A stretch of DNA of 64,000 nucleotides from Natrialba sp. SSL1 (GCF_001861355.1 NZ_MASN01000040.1:84605-148604); one strand, 5' to 3'. Shown: positions 1-9,344, counted from the stretch's first letter. Translations and numbers: made by a program. The notes: a model not told the origin generated them from the letters alone.

Positions 1-2
1 GC

Positions 3-533
3 ATCGAAAACGCCGGTCGAATGCTCAAAGAGGAGGGCGCTGACGCGGTCAAACTCGAGTGCGGTCCGCACACGGTCGACCTCACCGAAAAACTGGTCCA
101 GCTCGGGATTCCGGTGATGGCTCACCTCGGGCTGACGCCACAGCACGTCAACCAGTACGGCGGCTACCCTCGGCAAGGGACGGACCAGGCGGCCGCAGAA
201 CAGATTCTCGACCTCGCTCGCGGGCACGAGGCGGCCGGCGCGTTCTCGCTGGTCCTCGAGCACATCCCGTCGAATCTCGCTGCCGAGGTGACGGCCGAAC
301 TCGAGACGCCGACGATCGGAATCGGTGCCGGTCCCGAGTGTGACGGACAGGTGCTCGTCGTCGACGACGCGGTCGGGTTGAGCGAGTGGTCGCCGTCGTT
401 CGCGAAGCAATTTGGGTCGGTTCGCGAGGAGATGGAGTCGGCCGTGGATGACTATGTCGAGGCAGTCGAATCTGGCTCGTTCCCGGCGGACGAGCACAGT
501 CACGAGTCGGCGGATCTGGACGAGATTTATTGA
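3..533 (+). CDS. panB: 3-methyl-2-oxobutanoate hydroxymethyltransferase, C-terminal part (5' truncated by window)
   Basis: PanB makes ketopantoate from 2-oxoisovalerate and a one-carbon donor in the pantothenate/CoA pathway. The frame is open from the window edge (I-E-N-A-G-R before the first Met), so only the C-terminal two thirds is present. Family landmarks are AHLGLTPQHV (usual GHIGLTPQ), the catalytic-Glu stretch LVLEHIPSNLA, and GIGAGPECDGQVLV, the PanB GIGAG signature. The last residues after about position 150 are an acidic haloarchaeal tail. The following gene is on the opposite strand, so no operon partner is visible here. Confidence 0.93.
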   Translation: MENAGRMLKEEGADAVKLECGPHTVDLTEKLVQLGIPVMAHLGLTPQHVNQYGGYPRQGTDQAAAEQILDLARGHEAAGAFSLVLEHIPSNLAAEVTAELETPTIGIGAGPECDGQVLVVDDAVGLSEWSPSFAKQFGSVREEMESAVDDYVEAVESGSFPADEHSHESADLDEIY

Positions 534-628
534 GCGGTTCGGTTAGTGCTCGCGGTCGGTGCGTATAGCGATGACGGCGAGGTTGGGTTGTAGGGTGTCG
601 ATCGTAGATCGTATTCCAAACGAAGGCG

Positions 629-1201
629 TCAGCCTTGGGAAAACGCACTCGCGGTAGCCGCCGCACCGAACGCAGCGAGCGCGACTCCGGCGATCATCGT
701 GACGGGAAAGAATAGATCCTCGGCGAGCGCGCTGAGAAGTGGGTTCGACGGCATGCCGCTGAGTGAGCCGAGAACGAACAAGAGCAGACAGAACACCACG
801 AAGCCGGCGACTGCACCGATGGCACCGAGCGTGCCAACGGCGGACGGCGACTGGTCGAACTGAGTCCCGGTGAGGACGCCGGTCAGGGTCGCCACAACCG
901 GTGCGAGCAAAATTGCAGAGCCGATCGCATCGACCACGATGTGGAGGCTCTCGATTTCACCTTCCATCCCGAAGGAACCACCGAACCCGGCGAAGATGTT
1001 GTACAGGACCGGTGGAACACCGAATCCGATCGCGATGGTCGCGAATAGGAGCACGTTGAACGTGATGACCCGCCCGTTTTCCGCCCGGAGGAAGGTGTCT
1101 GCGAAGACATCACTGGGGAGGCGTGGGTTCCACTCGTCGTCTGAGTCGCTCTCCGCGTCTGTTCTCCCGTCCGGGTCATCGCTCGGCGACTGATCGTCCA
1201 T
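629..1201 (-). CDS. Hypothetical membrane protein, four predicted TM helices
   Basis: This 190-residue protein has no family I recognise. The first 45 residues are hydrophilic and rich in Asp/Ser (MDDQSPSDDPDG), followed by about four hydrophobic segments: near VITFNVLLFATIAIGFGV, IVVDAIGSAILLAPVVA, GAIGAVAGFVVFCLLLFV and FPVTMIAGVALAAFGA. The frame extends upstream, but I start at the Met of MDDQ because the preceding residues are basic, Ser-rich and unlike a haloarchaeal N-terminus. It is divergent from the small membrane protein at 1287. Function is unknown. Confidence 0.75.
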   Translation of the reverse strand: MDDQSPSDDPDGRTDAESDSDDEWNPRLPSDVFADTFLRAENGRVITFNVLLFATIAIGFGVPPVLYNIFAGFGGSFGMEGEIESLHIVVDAIGSAILLAPVVATLTGVLTGTQFDQSPSAVGTLGAIGAVAGFVVFCLLLFVLGSLSGMPSNPLLSALAEDLFFPVTMIAGVALAAFGAAATASAFSQG

Positions 1202-1286
1202 ACGTTCAGTACAGACATGTCTCACAAAACTGTTGTTGATTGATGATACAACCAACATTGATTGCAATATAGCGCTAACAGACAGT

Positions 1287-1601
1287 ATGTCGCGTATCGT
1301 GACGTCAGTCAGTGCGATCTGCCTCTTTATCGGCGGCACACTGGCGCTTGCAATCGTCCTCGCCCTGGTCCTGCTCCCACAACCCACCCTTCCGCTCTCG
1401 TCCTGCACCGACGTTGGATACGTCGGCGGACCGCCGGGTGGCTTCGAGTACGAGGGTTACTCGTGGCTCTGGCTAGAGTACTCGCCGGACGGCGGCGTGA
1501 ACCGGTGTGGGACACCGATCGTCTCGGTCGCGGTCGGACTGCTTGTGGTTGGTGGTGTCCTCTTTGGCATTGATCGCCGAACGCAGTCGTTCGACCGCTG
1601 A
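1287..1601 (+). CDS. Small membrane protein with two TM helices
   Basis: This 104-residue protein has an N-terminal TM helix (VTSVSAICLFIGG onward to VLALVLL), an extracytoplasmic-looking loop rich in Gly, Tyr and Trp with two cysteines (SSCTDVGY and VNRCGTP), and a second TM helix (VSVAVGLLVVGGVLFGI). The loop cysteines could form a disulfide, which is inference. I start at MSRIVTSV because the upstream extension is polar and overlaps the divergent promoter region. The stop codon lies inside a 21-bp tandem duplication. Function is unknown. Confidence 0.65.
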   Translation: MSRIVTSVSAICLFIGGTLALAIVLALVLLPQPTLPLSSCTDVGYVGGPPGGFEYEGYSWLWLEYSPDGGVNRCGTPIVSVAVGLLVVGGVLFGIDRRTQSFDR

Positions 1602-1617
1602 ACGCAGTCGTTCGACC
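1579..1617. repeat. 21-bp tandem duplication spanning a stop codon
   Basis: The 18-base string GAACGCAGTCGTTCGACC occurs at 1579-1596 and again at 1600-1617, a period of 21 bases (seven codons). The TGA stop of the membrane protein gene falls between the copies, so the second copy is untranslated. This is a directly visible recent duplication or slippage product. Confidence 0.85.
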
Positions 1618-1693
1618 ACCGACCGAACCCATCACTAATCCGAAAACCGCTTCGATACCATGCCATCCAACTCCGCGTACCGCGCTCTCCCGC

Positions 1694-2476
1694 CTACTCC
1701 ACGGTCGACGCGACGAACTCGCTCACCGCCTCGTTGAACGCCGCCGGCTGCTCGAGCATTACCATGTGCGCCGCGTCCTCGAGTGCGACCGACTGAGCGT
1801 CGTCGATCTCGTCGACCAGAAACTCGTGATACCGCGGCGGCGTCAGCTTGTCGTGCTCGCCGTAGACGACCAGCGTCGGCACGCCGATCCCACCCAGTTC
1901 GTCGCGCACGTCGAACGTATGGCACGTCTCGAAATCCCGCTGCGTGACCGCCTGCCCGCACGCGCGCATCTGGTCACTCGAGTGCGTCGCCAACTCGCTC
2001 TCGGCGTCGTGGAAGAGGCGGTCGGAACCGTGGAGGAACTCGACGGCGCGCTCGAAGTCGTCTGCGAGCCAGTTGCGGAGGTCCTCGAGTACGCCGAGAC
2101 GAGCGCCGGTGCCGGTGAGGACGACGGCGTCCGGACGGTACTCGTCGCCGCGCTCGATGAGGATGTGCATGACGACGGCACCGCCGAGTGAGTTGCCGAC
2201 GAGAACGTCGGCGTCGGTTTCGGTCGCGACGGCGATGACGTCGTCGGCGTAGGCCGAGAGGGTTGTGTAGCCGGCGCTCGCGTCGATATCGCCGGAGTCG
2301 CCGTGACCGCTCAGGTCGAGCGTGACGACGGGATACTGATCGGCGAGGCGGTGCTGGGATTTCCAGGCCTCCCGCGTGCCGCCGCTCCCGTGAACGAAAC
2401 AGATCGTCGGCCCCTCCCCACCCCGGTCTGAAACCTCGTAGGCCGTTTCCCGGCCCTGGTGTGATACCGTCTCCAT
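1694..2476 (-). CDS. Alpha/beta-fold hydrolase
   Basis: A 260-residue soluble alpha/beta hydrolase of unknown substrate. The oxyanion region FVHGSGGTRE follows the first strands; the nucleophile elbow is VGNSLGGA (Ser about residue 96), the acid is Asp in YGEHDKLTP (about 209) and the base is His in EDAAHMVML (about 237). These give a complete Ser-Asp-His triad. The HGSGG...GHGDS pattern suits esterases, lipolactonases or C-C hydrolases of the BioH/MhpC type; the sequence does not decide between them. I use METVSH as the start rather than a Met four codons upstream. Flanking genes give no pathway context. Confidence 0.88.
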   Translation of the reverse strand: METVSHQGRETAYEVSDRGGEGPTICFVHGSGGTREAWKSQHRLADQYPVVTLDLSGHGDSGDIDASAGYTTLSAYADDVIAVATETDADVLVGNSLGGAVVMHILIERGDEYRPDAVVLTGTGARLGVLEDLRNWLADDFERAVEFLHGSDRLFHDAESELATHSSDQMRACGQAVTQRDFETCHTFDVRDELGGIGVPTLVVYGEHDKLTPPRYHEFLVDEIDDAQSVALEDAAHMVMLEQPAAFNEAVSEFVASTVE

Positions 2477-2525
2477 AGCTGTTCGCACGACCGGCGCGGG
2501 TATAAAGTCTCAGCCGGTGGACGGC

Positions 2526-2990
2526 TTACGAACCGAGTGTGATCGCCTCGTCCGCCGCGTTCTGCAACGCATCCGAACGGCCGTGGGTGCCCGGCGCGAT
2601 TGCGATCGTTTCGATTCCCTGCGCCGCCGCGTGTTCGAGAACGGGTTTGAAGTCGGTATCGCGCGAGGCGATCGCGAGCGTGTCGACCGTCCGGTCGGTC
2701 GAGAGTGCGGTCGCGTCGACGGCTAACTTTACGTCGACGTCGCCACTTGTGATGACGACTTCGAAGCCGCGCGCCTCGGCGGCCTGAATGAGCCCGGGTG
2801 TCGCGTGTTCGTCGAGATAGAGTCGGATAACGCCGACGCGGCCGAGATCACTCGCAACGTCGCGGAGGTCGTCGAGATCGACGTCGAACTCGTCGCGGAA
2901 GACGTTCGGCCCGTCGACGAACAGCCCGACGGCTGGCTCGCGGTGGGAGTCGGTATCGGGAGCGAGACGGGCGCGAACGCGGTCAAACAT
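2526..2990 (-). CDS. NYN/PIN-like domain protein (TIGR00288-type putative RNase)
   Basis: A 154-residue protein of the NYN branch of PIN-like nucleases. Acidic motifs that would bind metal are visible: LFVDGPNVFRDEF near residue 25, SGDVDVKLAVDA near 85 and ASRDTDFKPVLEHA near 108, in the order seen in LabA/TIGR00288 proteins. An RNA-cleaving or RNA-binding role is known for the superfamily but not shown here. The start is MFDRVRARL, a compact start before the domain; a longer reading with PGGFATPFPDP is possible but looks non-coding. It stands alone between unrelated genes. Confidence 0.82.
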   Translation of the reverse strand: MFDRVRARLAPDTDSHREPAVGLFVDGPNVFRDEFDVDLDDLRDVASDLGRVGVIRLYLDEHATPGLIQAAEARGFEVVITSGDVDVKLAVDATALSTDRTVDTLAIASRDTDFKPVLEHAAAQGIETIAIAPGTHGRSDALQNAADEAITLGS

Positions 2991-3330
2991 ACCGATCGGT
3001 AGCCACGGGTCCGGGAAAGGTGTAGCGAAACCGCCTGGAACTCCCACTCTCGTTCACCGCAGAGCGCTGCCACTGGGTGTGTTCGCCTCTCTCCCCGTCT
3101 GTTCTGGCACCTCCAATCGCGACAGCTAGTTCACCCCACCGCCGTCGGGCGAAAACAGTGTCTCTGTTTCTCACGCCACTCCGTCTCGTATAAGTCGCCG
3201 CCTACAGCTGTGCAGCACTTATATACAACATATGTTTCTAGAATCATAAATTGACTGTAAGAAATAGAGAATAAATCGTTCTGAGTTCGATAAAACTCTA
3301 CTACTTTCACGAAAAGATGACTATCATCGC
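2991..3330. other. Intergenic region with promoter-like AT-rich stretch
   Basis: There is no convincing gene here. The left part is GC-rich upstream sequence of the NYN gene. From about 3205 the composition turns AT-rich with TATA-like strings (CTTATATACA near 3217 and GATAAAACTC near 3287). The second lies about 35 bases before the subtilase ATG at 3331 and is the likelier core promoter. Confidence 0.5.
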
Positions 3331-5412
3331 ATGCAACCAGAACGACGCGATACGCGAAGCCGCAGATCGGTGCTCAGGGGTGCCGGAGTTCTCGGTGGGC
3401 TCGTCGGAGCCACCGGTCTCTCGAGTGCCACGCCCGGCCGCGATCCAGGGCCGAAACAGACGGAACTACTCCTCGGAATTAAATCTACATACGCGCGCGA
3501 TTCGGCCGACGGCACCGAACGAACGGCGCGCGACGCGGTGCCGGCCGATGCGACGGTCGTCCACTCGAACGAGCAACTCGAGTACGTCGCCGTCGAGCTC
3601 CCGGCCGAACTCCCCGCGGAGGCGGTGGATCGGATTCGGGATGCACTCGAGTCGAACGATGCGGTCGAGTACGTCGAGGAGAACGCGACGCTGCAGTCGC
3701 TGTACACGCCGAACGATCCGTACTACGACAGCCAGCACGCACCACAGCAGGTCAACTGTGAGGCGGCCTGGGCTGAAACGCTCGGTGACGACGACGTGAC
3801 GATTGCGGTCGTCGACCAGGGTGTCGAGTACGATCACGAGAACCTTGTCGGAAACCTCGATGACCGTGTCGGAGCGGTCTTCGTTGGCCGGGGAAGCGAT
3901 CCCGAGCCGCTCTCGAGGGACGACACCCACGGGACGCTCGTCGCCGGAATCGCCGCCGGCGAGACGGGGAACGGGACGGGGCAGGCTGGAATCAGCAACT
4001 GCTCGCTGCTGGCCGCGCGGGCGCTCGACGAACAGGGCCGGGGCGCGCTCTCGGACATCGCTGATGCGATCCAGTGGGCGGCGGACGAGGGCGTCGACGT
4101 GATCAACCTCTCGCTGGGGAGTTCGAGCGGGCTGTGGACGCTCGAAAACGCCTGTGAGTACGCCACCGAACGGGGAGCGCTCGTCGTCGCAGCGGCCGGC
4201 AACAGCGGTGGCAGCGTCATGTATCCAGCCGCATACGACGACGTCCTCGCCGTCTCGGCCGTCACGTCGCGCGATCGACTCGCATCGTTCTCGAACCGCG
4301 GCTCCGAGATCGATCTCGCCGCGCCCGGGCAAAACCTGCTCTCAACGACGCTCAACGACGGCTACGACCGGGTTTCTGGAACGTCGGCAGCCGCCCCCGT
4401 CGTCGCCGGCGTCGCCGGACTTGTCAGGTCTGTGTATCCGGGGCTCTCGAGTAGCGCGCTGCGCGAGCACCTGCGAGACACCGCCGCGGATATCGGCCTC
4501 AGTTCGGCAGCACAGGGTGCAGGTCGCGTCGATGCGGGGAACGCAGTTACGACAGCCCCGGAGGGGTACGATGGGCCGGACGAACGGGACGACGACGAAG
4601 CTGGTGAGGACGACGAGGATTCGGAGAACGACGACGACAGTGAGGACGGAGAAACCCACCTGCTCTCGTTCGTCACCGAACCCGACGCTCGATTCGCCGG
4701 CTACGAGTTCACTGCCACCGGTCCGGTCGAGTTTACGACGGCTCCCGGACAGACACCCTCCGGTGGGACCATCGAGGGCGGCACCTACAGCGCGGAGGAT
4801 TACATCGAGGAAGACGACGGCACCTGGCACGCCGGCGGCGTCACCGGCGGCGGGCAGGGCGACGCCTTCAGCGTCGAGGGCGCGATCACGTCGATCGAGA
4901 TCGGCCAACCCGACGTGATGTGGGTCGAACTCGACGGCGAGCGACTGTCTCCCGAAGAGGTTATCGAGGAGACAGCGGGTGATGGCGACGATGGAACAGA
5001 AGACGGCGCTGACGAGGGTGACGGCGACGGTGACGACGAACCCGATGACGACGGTGACGACGAGGACGAGCCACAGTGTGGCGACGAAACCAACACCGCC
5101 CGCGTCGAGGGCGACCTCGACGGCAGCGGCTGGTGGCCCGACACCGCGCGCTGGCGATACACACCGCAGACGGCGAACCCGTGTGAACTAACGCTCACGC
5201 TCGAGGGCCCATCGGATTCCGACGTTGGACTCTACATCACGCGTGACGGGCGACGGCCAACCCAGTGGGACGCCGATGCGTCTGCCACCGACACCGGCGA
5301 CAGCCAGTCGCTCACGACCGCACTCGAGTCGGACGACGAGATTCGTATCCTCGTCACCGCAACGGGCGGGAGTGGGACGTACACACTCGAGTTGACTGAG
5401 CAGGGCTACTGA
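3331..5412 (+). CDS. Tat-exported subtilisin-like serine protease with extra domain and C-terminal PPC domain
   Basis: A 693-residue halolysin-like S8 protease, probably secreted folded. A Tat signal (RRSVLRGAGVLGG, residues 11-23) precedes an inhibitor-I9-like propeptide (about 45-122). The catalytic domain has Asp162 (VVDQGVEYDHE), His200 (DDTHGTLVAG), oxyanion Asn291 (AAAGNSGG) and Ser352 (SGTSAAAP). The catalytic His is present, but the usual following His of HGTHVAG is Leu, and GTSMASP reads GTSAAAP. After an acidic linker (415-441) comes a domain of about 105 residues (442-548), a second acidic linker (550-582) and a pre-peptidase C-terminal-like domain starting [13 protein letters not shown]. 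The middle domain is absent from the paralogue at 5764. Confidence 0.94.
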   Translation: MQPERRDTRSRRSVLRGAGVLGGLVGATGLSSATPGRDPGPKQTELLLGIKSTYARDSADGTERTARDAVPADATVVHSNEQLEYVAVELPAELPAEAVDRIRDALESNDAVEYVEENATLQSLYTPNDPYYDSQHAPQQVNCEAAWAETLGDDDVTIAVVDQGVEYDHENLVGNLDDRVGAVFVGRGSDPEPLSRDDTHGTLVAGIAAGETGNGTGQAGISNCSLLAARALDEQGRGALSDIADAIQWAADEGVDVINLSLGSSSGLWTLENACEYATERGALVVAAAGNSGGSVMYPAAYDDVLAVSAVTSRDRLASFSNRGSEIDLAAPGQNLLSTTLNDGYDRVSGTSAAAPVVAGVAGLVRSVYPGLSSSALREHLRDTAADIGLSSAAQGAGRVDAGNAVTTAPEGYDGPDERDDDEAGEDDEDSENDDDSEDGETHLLSFVTEPDARFAGYEFTATGPVEFTTAPGQTPSGGTIEGGTYSAEDYIEEDDGTWHAGGVTGGGQGDAFSVEGAITSIEIGQPDVMWVELDGERLSPEEVIEETAGDGDDGTEDGADEGDGDGDDEPDDDGDDEDEPQCGDETNTARVEGDLDGSGWWPDTARWRYTPQTANPCELTLTLEGPSDSDVGLYITRDGRRPTQWDADASATDTGDSQSLTTALESDDEIRILVTATGGSGTYTLELTEQGY

Positions 5413-5763
5413 CGCGCGCCACTCACCGGGTGGGGATGGTACCGAGAGCGGGCAGAGACAGCGGTCGAGGCGGGGTGCTGTCACGTGACATCCGAGACAA
5501 ATCAGCGCTGTTACGCCAATCTCACCCTCGGTTTCCACCTGGGCGACAACGTGTCTGAACCAGAGCGCAGTATTCCCCATTATCTGCAAACTATGCGAGT
5601 GTTTACCAGCCTCAAAGAACGTATCAGCAGAACCTTGTTGTCGACGGTTATTTCTTAGAGATATTAGACTGTAGAAGTGTAATAGATGCCTAGATTTATC
5701 GGTGTAAATTCTAACCTGTTTCATAACACTTTAATAGAAAGTCAGTATTTTCTATGTCGTATC
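5413..5763. other. Spacer between subtilase paralogues
   Basis: No gene is supported. The last 120 bases are AT-rich and contain the promoter of the second subtilase, with a TATA-like CTTTAATAG at 5729-5737. That is about 27 bases before the ATG at 5764, as expected for a leaderless haloarchaeal mRNA. Confidence 0.55.
5729..5737 (+). promoter_or_regulatory. TATA box of second subtilase gene
   Basis: CTTTAATAG in AT-rich DNA. Its spacing to the ATG at 5764 supports that start over an in-frame Met 26 codons upstream, which would lie before the promoter and would also spoil the Tat signal. Confidence 0.5.
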
Positions 5764-7377
5764 ATGACACGTGATACCAATAGAAATGTCGGGCGGCGAT
5801 CAGTACTGAAAGCGGCAAGCGCATTGGGGGCTTTCCTGGGACTCGGGGGAGTTGCCAGCGCAACACCGGGACGCGAGCCCGGCCCCAAAAAGGACGAGAT
5901 CATCGTCGGCGTCTCCGAGCGCGCAGCAAGCACGGAGGCGACGGTCGAATCGAAGATTCCGGCGAACGCGGACATCGTCCACACGAACGAGACGCTCGGC
6001 TACGTTGCGGTCAAGTTCCCGAGCAACGCTGCCGAACAGGCACGCGAGAATTTCAAACGGAACGTCCTCGAGGAAGACGACATCGAGTACGCCGAGGACA
6101 ACGCGACCTACGAAACCCTGGAAGTCCCGAACGACCCGATGTACGGCCAGCAGTACGCGCCACAGCAGGTCAACTGTGAGGGGGCCTGGGCGGAGACCTA
6201 CGGCGACGGTGACGTGACGATTTCGGTCATCGACCAGGGTATCCAGTACGACCACGAGAACCTCGCGGAGAACATGGACGGCAGCGTCTCGAACTACGGA
6301 TACGATTTCGTCGACAATGACGGCGACCCGTATCCGGTCAGTGCCGGTGAGAACCACGGCACACACGTCGGCGGCATCGCCGCTGGCGGTACGAACAATG
6401 GCACCGGACACGCCGGCATCAGTAACTGTTCGATGCTTTCAGCACGCGCGCTCGGCGACGGTGGCGGTGGGTCACTTTCAGACATCGCCGACGCAATTCA
6501 GTGGTCTGCAGACCAGGATGCAGACATCATCAACATGTCCCTCGGTGGCGGTGGCTACAGTCAGACGCTCGACAACGCCTGCCAGTACGCCGAAGACCAG
6601 GGAACGCTGCTCATTGCCGCAGCAGGGAACGACTACGGTGGCAGCGTCTCCTACCCGGCGGCCTACGACAGCGTCATGGCCGTCTCCTCGCTCGACGAGG
6701 GCGAAACCCTCTCGTCGTTCTCGAACGTCGGCCCGGAGATCGAACTCGCCGCACCCGGCGGGAACGTTCTCTCGACGGTCAACTGGGACGATTACGACGC
6801 ACTTTCGGGCACCTCGATGGCGTCACCGGTCGCCGCCGGTGTCGCCGGCCTCGCACTGTCGGCCCATCCGGGTCTCTCGAACGATGAACTGCGTAGTCAC
6901 CTGCAAAACACTGCAGTCGACATCGGGCTGTCCTCCGAAGAACAGGGTTACGGTCGGGTCGACGCCGAGCAGGCAGTGACGACGGATCCGGACGACGACG
7001 ATGATGACGACGACGATGACGATCCAGGTGACGGAGAATGTGGTGACGAGACGAACACCGCAAGCGCCGATGGCTACCTCAGCGGCGGCTGGGGCGGCAA
7101 CCCGAGTGACACCTACAGCTACGAGCTGTCGACCGACAACCCGTGTCACGCAACCGTCACCCTCGACGGCCCATCGTCAGGTGCCACCTTCGACCTCTTC
7201 CTGACACTCGACGGTCGCACGCCGACGACGAGCGACTACGACCGCCGCTCGTACAACTGGGGCGCAGACGAGGAGATCCAGGTCGACCTGGATGGTAACG
7301 AGGAACTCGGTATCCTCGTCGACCGTTACGACGGGAGTGGCTCCTACACGCTCACCATCGAAGAACTGGGCTCCTAA
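5764..7377 (+). CDS. Tat-exported halolysin-like subtilase with PPC domain
   Basis: A 537-residue paralogue of the upstream subtilase. The Tat signal is [17 protein letters not shown] (residues 8-24). An I9-like propeptide ends near residue 120, and the mature start resembles [17 protein letters not shown], as in halolysins. The triad is canonical: Asp157 ([12 protein letters not shown]), His198 (ENHGTHVGG), Ser351 (SGTSMASP), with oxyanion Asn289 (AAAGNDYGG). A run of Asp residues (about 418-430) links to a PPC domain starting [13 protein letters not shown], which in halolysins aids stability or substrate binding in high salt. It is the simpler, more conventional member of the tandem pair, so an extracellular protease role is likely. 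Confidence 0.95.
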   Translation: MTRDTNRNVGRRSVLKAASALGAFLGLGGVASATPGREPGPKKDEIIVGVSERAASTEATVESKIPANADIVHTNETLGYVAVKFPSNAAEQARENFKRNVLEEDDIEYAEDNATYETLEVPNDPMYGQQYAPQQVNCEGAWAETYGDGDVTISVIDQGIQYDHENLAENMDGSVSNYGYDFVDNDGDPYPVSAGENHGTHVGGIAAGGTNNGTGHAGISNCSMLSARALGDGGGGSLSDIADAIQWSADQDADIINMSLGGGGYSQTLDNACQYAEDQGTLLIAAAGNDYGGSVSYPAAYDSVMAVSSLDEGETLSSFSNVGPEIELAAPGGNVLSTVNWDDYDALSGTSMASPVAAGVAGLALSAHPGLSNDELRSHLQNTAVDIGLSSEEQGYGRVDAEQAVTTDPDDDDDDDDDDDPGDGECGDETNTASADGYLSGGWGGNPSDTYSYELSTDNPCHATVTLDGPSSGATFDLFLTLDGRTPTTSDYDRRSYNWGADEEIQVDLDGNEELGILVDRYDGSGSYTLTIEELGS

Positions 7378-7770
7378 CCGAGTCCCGACCGGGGCGTTTC
7401 ACACCAAGCCCACGTTCCACTCGAGTGCCGGCCACTGACACGACGACGCCAGCACGCACCACGCCACCCACACCAGCAGTCGGACATCGGCCACGCCATG
7501 CCAACTCGAGTGGGTCGTGACAGATAGGAGCCACTGCAAGTCAGTGTACACCTAATCGCCAGATTCCTCGGTGATTAGTGTGTAAACAGTTGCAGTTGCT
7601 ACTAGAGGACCAGGGCTGTGGTCTGGTGACTGTCAGGGCAGCAGCCATACGGGTACAGCCTCCGCACCGACGCATCCCGCTTTTTTGTCTCACAGTGTGC
7701 GCCATACACGTCACGATCGTGACAACACAATCACAAAAGACCTTACTATCCCCGGCGTGTCCTGCCGAGT
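7378..7770. other. Intergenic region with strong hairpins, upstream of gcvT
   Basis: No protein gene is supported. The region holds two ACTCGAGT palindromes (7419, 7504), a 5-bp hairpin (7532-7546), a long hairpin (7547-7584), further self-complementary segments and a run of six T at 7680-7685. A TATA-like TTACTA (7742-7747) sits 24 bases before the gcvT ATG, so these structures lie upstream of a leaderless gcvT transcript, not in its leader. I found no glycine-riboswitch signature. Confidence 0.5.
7532..7686 (+). ncRNA. Candidate structured RNA (unverified)
   Basis: A stem pairs 7547-7560 with 7570-7584 (14 base pairs, one G-U and one bulged T, 9-base loop) and is preceded by CACTG/CAGTG (7532-7546). 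Further on, GGCTGT can pair with ACAGCC about 40 bases later. A T run follows GC-rich sequence at 7680-7685, which resembles an archaeal terminator. I see no clear promoter, so this could instead be the 3' UTR of the subtilase mRNA. Confidence 0.3.
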
Positions 7771-8868
7771 ATGCCGCTTCAGACGCCGCCTTTGCGTGGG
7801 ATTCACGACGAACGTGGTGCCAAATTTACGGAGTTTGGCGGTTGGGATATGCCGGTCGAGTTCGACTCGATTCAGACGGAACACGAGGCCGTCCGGGAGG
7901 ACGTCGGTATCTTCGACGTCTCGCACATGGGCCAGATTCACGTCACCGGTCCGGACGCGACGACGTTGATGCAACGGCTGACCTCCAACGATGTCACCCG
8001 ACTCGCTGTCGGCGATTCCCAATACGCGACGATTACGGACGAAGATGGACAGATCATCGACGACACGGTCGTCTACCGCCTTCCAGACGAGGACGGCGAG
8101 GCGACCTACCTGTTCGTTCCGAACGCTGGTACCGACGAAGCGACCCACGAACGGTGGATCAGCTACCGCAACGAGTTCGACCTCGAGGCGACCGTCGATA
8201 ATCAGACCGACGAGTACGCCATGTTCGCCGTGCAGGGGCCGAACGCACCCGCACTCGTCGACGACGTCACCGAGGAGTCGGTCACCGATATCGACCGATT
8301 CACGGCGACGATGGCAACCGTCGACGGCGTCGAGTGCTGGACCGCACGCACCGGCTACACCGGCGAGGACGGCTTCGAACTGATCGTGCCCGCCACCGAG
8401 GCCGAGGACATCTGGGCACAGTTCGACTGCCAACCCTGTGGGCTCGGTTCGCGAGACACGCTCCGAATCGAAGCCGGCCTGCTGCTCGCCGGCCAGGACT
8501 TCGACCTCGAATCGAATCCACGAACGCCGTACGAGGCCGGCATCGGCTTCACCGTCGCACTCGACACCGAGTTCGTCGGCCGCGACGCACTCGAGTCGGC
8601 TCGCGAGGACGGCTTCGACGAGGAACTCGTGGGCTTCCAGTTGATCGATCGCGGGATTCCACGCCACGGCTACGACATTACAAACATGGATAGCCGCGTT
8701 ATCGGCACCGTCACCAGCGGGACGATGAGTCCGACACTCGACCAGCCGATCGGCCTCGGCTACGTCCCGAGTGAGTACGCAGAGCCGGGAACGACCCTAC
8801 AAGTCGTCGTCCGCGGCCAGTCGAAAAAGGCAAGAGTTGAAACGATGCCGTTCATCGATACGGTTTAA
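7771..8868 (+). CDS. gcvT: Glycine cleavage system T protein (aminomethyltransferase)
   Basis: GcvT transfers the methylene group from the aminomethyl-lipoyl arm of H protein to tetrahydrofolate and releases ammonia. The 365-residue length is normal. Landmarks are the N-terminal [31 protein letters not shown], the folate-site region [27 protein letters not shown], and the C-terminal [21 protein letters not shown]. gcvH follows 89 bases downstream on the same strand, so the two are probably co-expressed; gcvP does not follow. The start fits a TATA-like box 24 bases upstream. Confidence 0.97.
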   Translation: MPLQTPPLRGIHDERGAKFTEFGGWDMPVEFDSIQTEHEAVREDVGIFDVSHMGQIHVTGPDATTLMQRLTSNDVTRLAVGDSQYATITDEDGQIIDDTVVYRLPDEDGEATYLFVPNAGTDEATHERWISYRNEFDLEATVDNQTDEYAMFAVQGPNAPALVDDVTEESVTDIDRFTATMATVDGVECWTARTGYTGEDGFELIVPATEAEDIWAQFDCQPCGLGSRDTLRIEAGLLLAGQDFDLESNPRTPYEAGIGFTVALDTEFVGRDALESAREDGFDEELVGFQLIDRGIPRHGYDITNMDSRVIGTVTSGTMSPTLDQPIGLGYVPSEYAEPGTTLQVVVRGQSKKARVETMPFIDTV

Positions 8869-8957
8869 GTACCGGCTGCACGCAGACGAAGATAGCGACC
8901 CGTAACCGAGAGACGAACCACTTCACACACCGCAGACACGATACCCAGACACCTCAC

Positions 8958-9344
8958 ATGAGCTTCGACATTCCCGACGACCGACGATACCTCGAATCGC
9001 ACGAATGGGCACTCGAAACCGACGACGGAACCGTCCGCGTCGGTATCAGCGACTTCGCACAGGACGAACTCGGCGACGTCGTCTTCGTCGAACTGCCTGA
9101 CGACGGCGACGAACTCTCTCAGGAAGCCGAATTCGGCGTTATCGAGTCCATCAAGGCCGTTTCCGATCTCTACGCCCCCGTCGGCGGCGAGGTCGTCGCC
9201 ATCAACGAGGAACTCTTCAACGCGCCCGAACTCGTCAACGACGACCCGTTCGGCGACGGCTGGATGCTCGAGATCGATCCCGCCGACGCGGACGAACTCG
9301 AGAACCTGCTCTCGGCTGACGAGTACGAAGCACAGGTTGCCTAA
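8958..9344 (+). CDS. gcvH: Glycine cleavage system H protein
   Basis: H protein is the lipoyl carrier that shuttles the aminomethyl group between P, T and L proteins. At 128 residues it has full family length. The lipoylation site is Lys66 in [16 protein letters not shown], the conserved ESVKA context. The ending SADEYEA and the start [15 protein letters not shown] are typical. It lies 89 bases after gcvT; the next gene is a membrane protein of unrelated family, so the operon is only gcvTH here. Confidence 0.97.
   Translation: MSFDIPDDRRYLESHEWALETDDGTVRVGISDFAQDELGDVVFVELPDDGDELSQEAEFGVIESIKAVSDLYAPVGGEVVAINEELFNAPELVNDDPFGDGWMLEIDPADADELENLLSADEYEAQVA

Noticed and set aside
7378..7770. Glycine riboswitch upstream of gcvT
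   Set aside because: The conserved glycine-aptamer cores are not recognisable, and gcvT appears to be transcribed from a promoter downstream of the structured segment.
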